6,597 nucleotides of DNA from Pseudomonadota bacterium (GTDB lineage: Bacteria > Pseudomonadota > Alphaproteobacteria > Rhizobiales > Hyphomicrobiaceae). The translations under genes and the position numbers were made by a program. Of this stretch, positions 6,299 through 6,597 are shown piece by piece. Location of the stretch: assembly GCA_021813195.1 (NCBI GenBank), contig JAKALI010000238.1, positions 1 through 6,597 of the forward strand. Reading direction: 5' to 3'. How positions within the stretch are numbered: the first letter of the stretch is position 1; every line of letters begins with the position of its first letter. Below the pieces are notes generated by a model. It was not told the origin of the DNA, made no database searches, and worked only from the letters and a program-made list of their open reading frames with translations.

Positions 6299-6597
6299 AA
6301 ACACCGATTGTGGCGCTGTATGAGCCTGTCGCGGCGTCGCCCAGGTTCTGGATCGCGGGTCGCGGAACGCCCGAACACGCCGCATTAGGATACCGTTGAA
6401 TTTGGCGATCCACACCGGAATGCTTGGCGCTGTTTAATTGATTGTTCGTGGGGTCGCAATGCCTGCGGGACAGCAATTTTGAGGGCAACCAGACGTCCCA
6501 CGAACGTCCATTGCAGCTCAAGCGATTGCAAGTCTGTGGTTCTGGCACCCATGGGCGTAATTCCATTCCGCCCATAAGTCCGCAACAATTTCTATTC
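6299..6597. other. Non-coding region upstream of tRNA-Thr, two inverted repeats
   Basis: No open frame here looks like a real gene, and I could not identify a clear promoter for the tRNA, although it must lie just to the right of 6298. Two foldbacks are visible: GTTCGTGGG (6444-6452) with CCCACGAAC (6497-6505), 9 perfect pairs across a 44-base loop; and ATGGGCG (6551-6557) with CGCCCAT (6569-6575), 7 perfect pairs across an 11-base loop. The second resembles an mRNA end structure or leader but has no T-run. The motif ATTGCA occurs twice, at 6510 and 6525. Confidence 0.5.

Noticed and set aside
6299..6597. tRNA-anchored integration site or mobile island
   Set aside because: No integrase, no transposase and no duplicate of the tRNA 3' end is visible, and the flanking genes look like ordinary chromosomal genes.

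Overview
The window is G+C-rich, densely coding bacterial DNA. The protein families suggest an alphaproteobacterium, probably of the Hyphomicrobiales (Hyphomicrobium-like). The clues are a cysteine-type intracellular PHB depolymerase, the tail of a membrane protein of the kind found in alphaproteobacterial MoxR/DUF58/DUF4159 clusters, a DUF302 protein, and a tRNA-Thr(GGT) with an encoded CCA end. The taxonomic placement is inference from family resemblance and composition, not from a database match. All protein genes read on the + strand; only the tRNA is on the - strand.

Layout. 1-576: the 3' end of a large membrane-anchored protein whose start lies outside the window. 577-756: non-coding leader with a short palindrome. 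757-2100: phaZ, intracellular polyhydroxybutyrate depolymerase. 2101-2199: short gap with a strong hairpin just upstream of the next ribosome binding site. 2200-3864: a two-domain protein joining a zinc-dependent phospholipase C / P1-nuclease-type domain to a DUF4332 tandem helix-hairpin-helix domain through an Ala/Pro-rich linker. 3865-4332: a 468-base gap without a credible gene, rich in inverted repeats, with a 12-base perfect palindrome near its right end. 4333-6171: a probable operon of a TetR-family regulator, a DUF302 protein and a secreted phosphodiester-glycosidase (DUF2233/NAGPA) family protein. The last two overlap by ATGA. 6224-6298: tRNA-Thr(GGT) on the - strand, convergent with that operon. 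6299-6597: no gene seen, two inverted repeats.

How the parts may work together. PhaZ releases hydroxybutyrate from stored polymer granules in the cytoplasm. The downstream phospholipase/nuclease-like fusion is co-directional but has its own ribosome binding site, and no functional link to PhaZ can be shown. The TetR-DUF302-glycosidase group looks like one regulated unit, with the palindrome at 4228-4239 as a candidate operator. The most unusual items are the phospholipase/P1-type plus DUF4332 fusion, the structured intergenic block at about 3999-4140, and the TetR-DUF302-DUF2233 combination.
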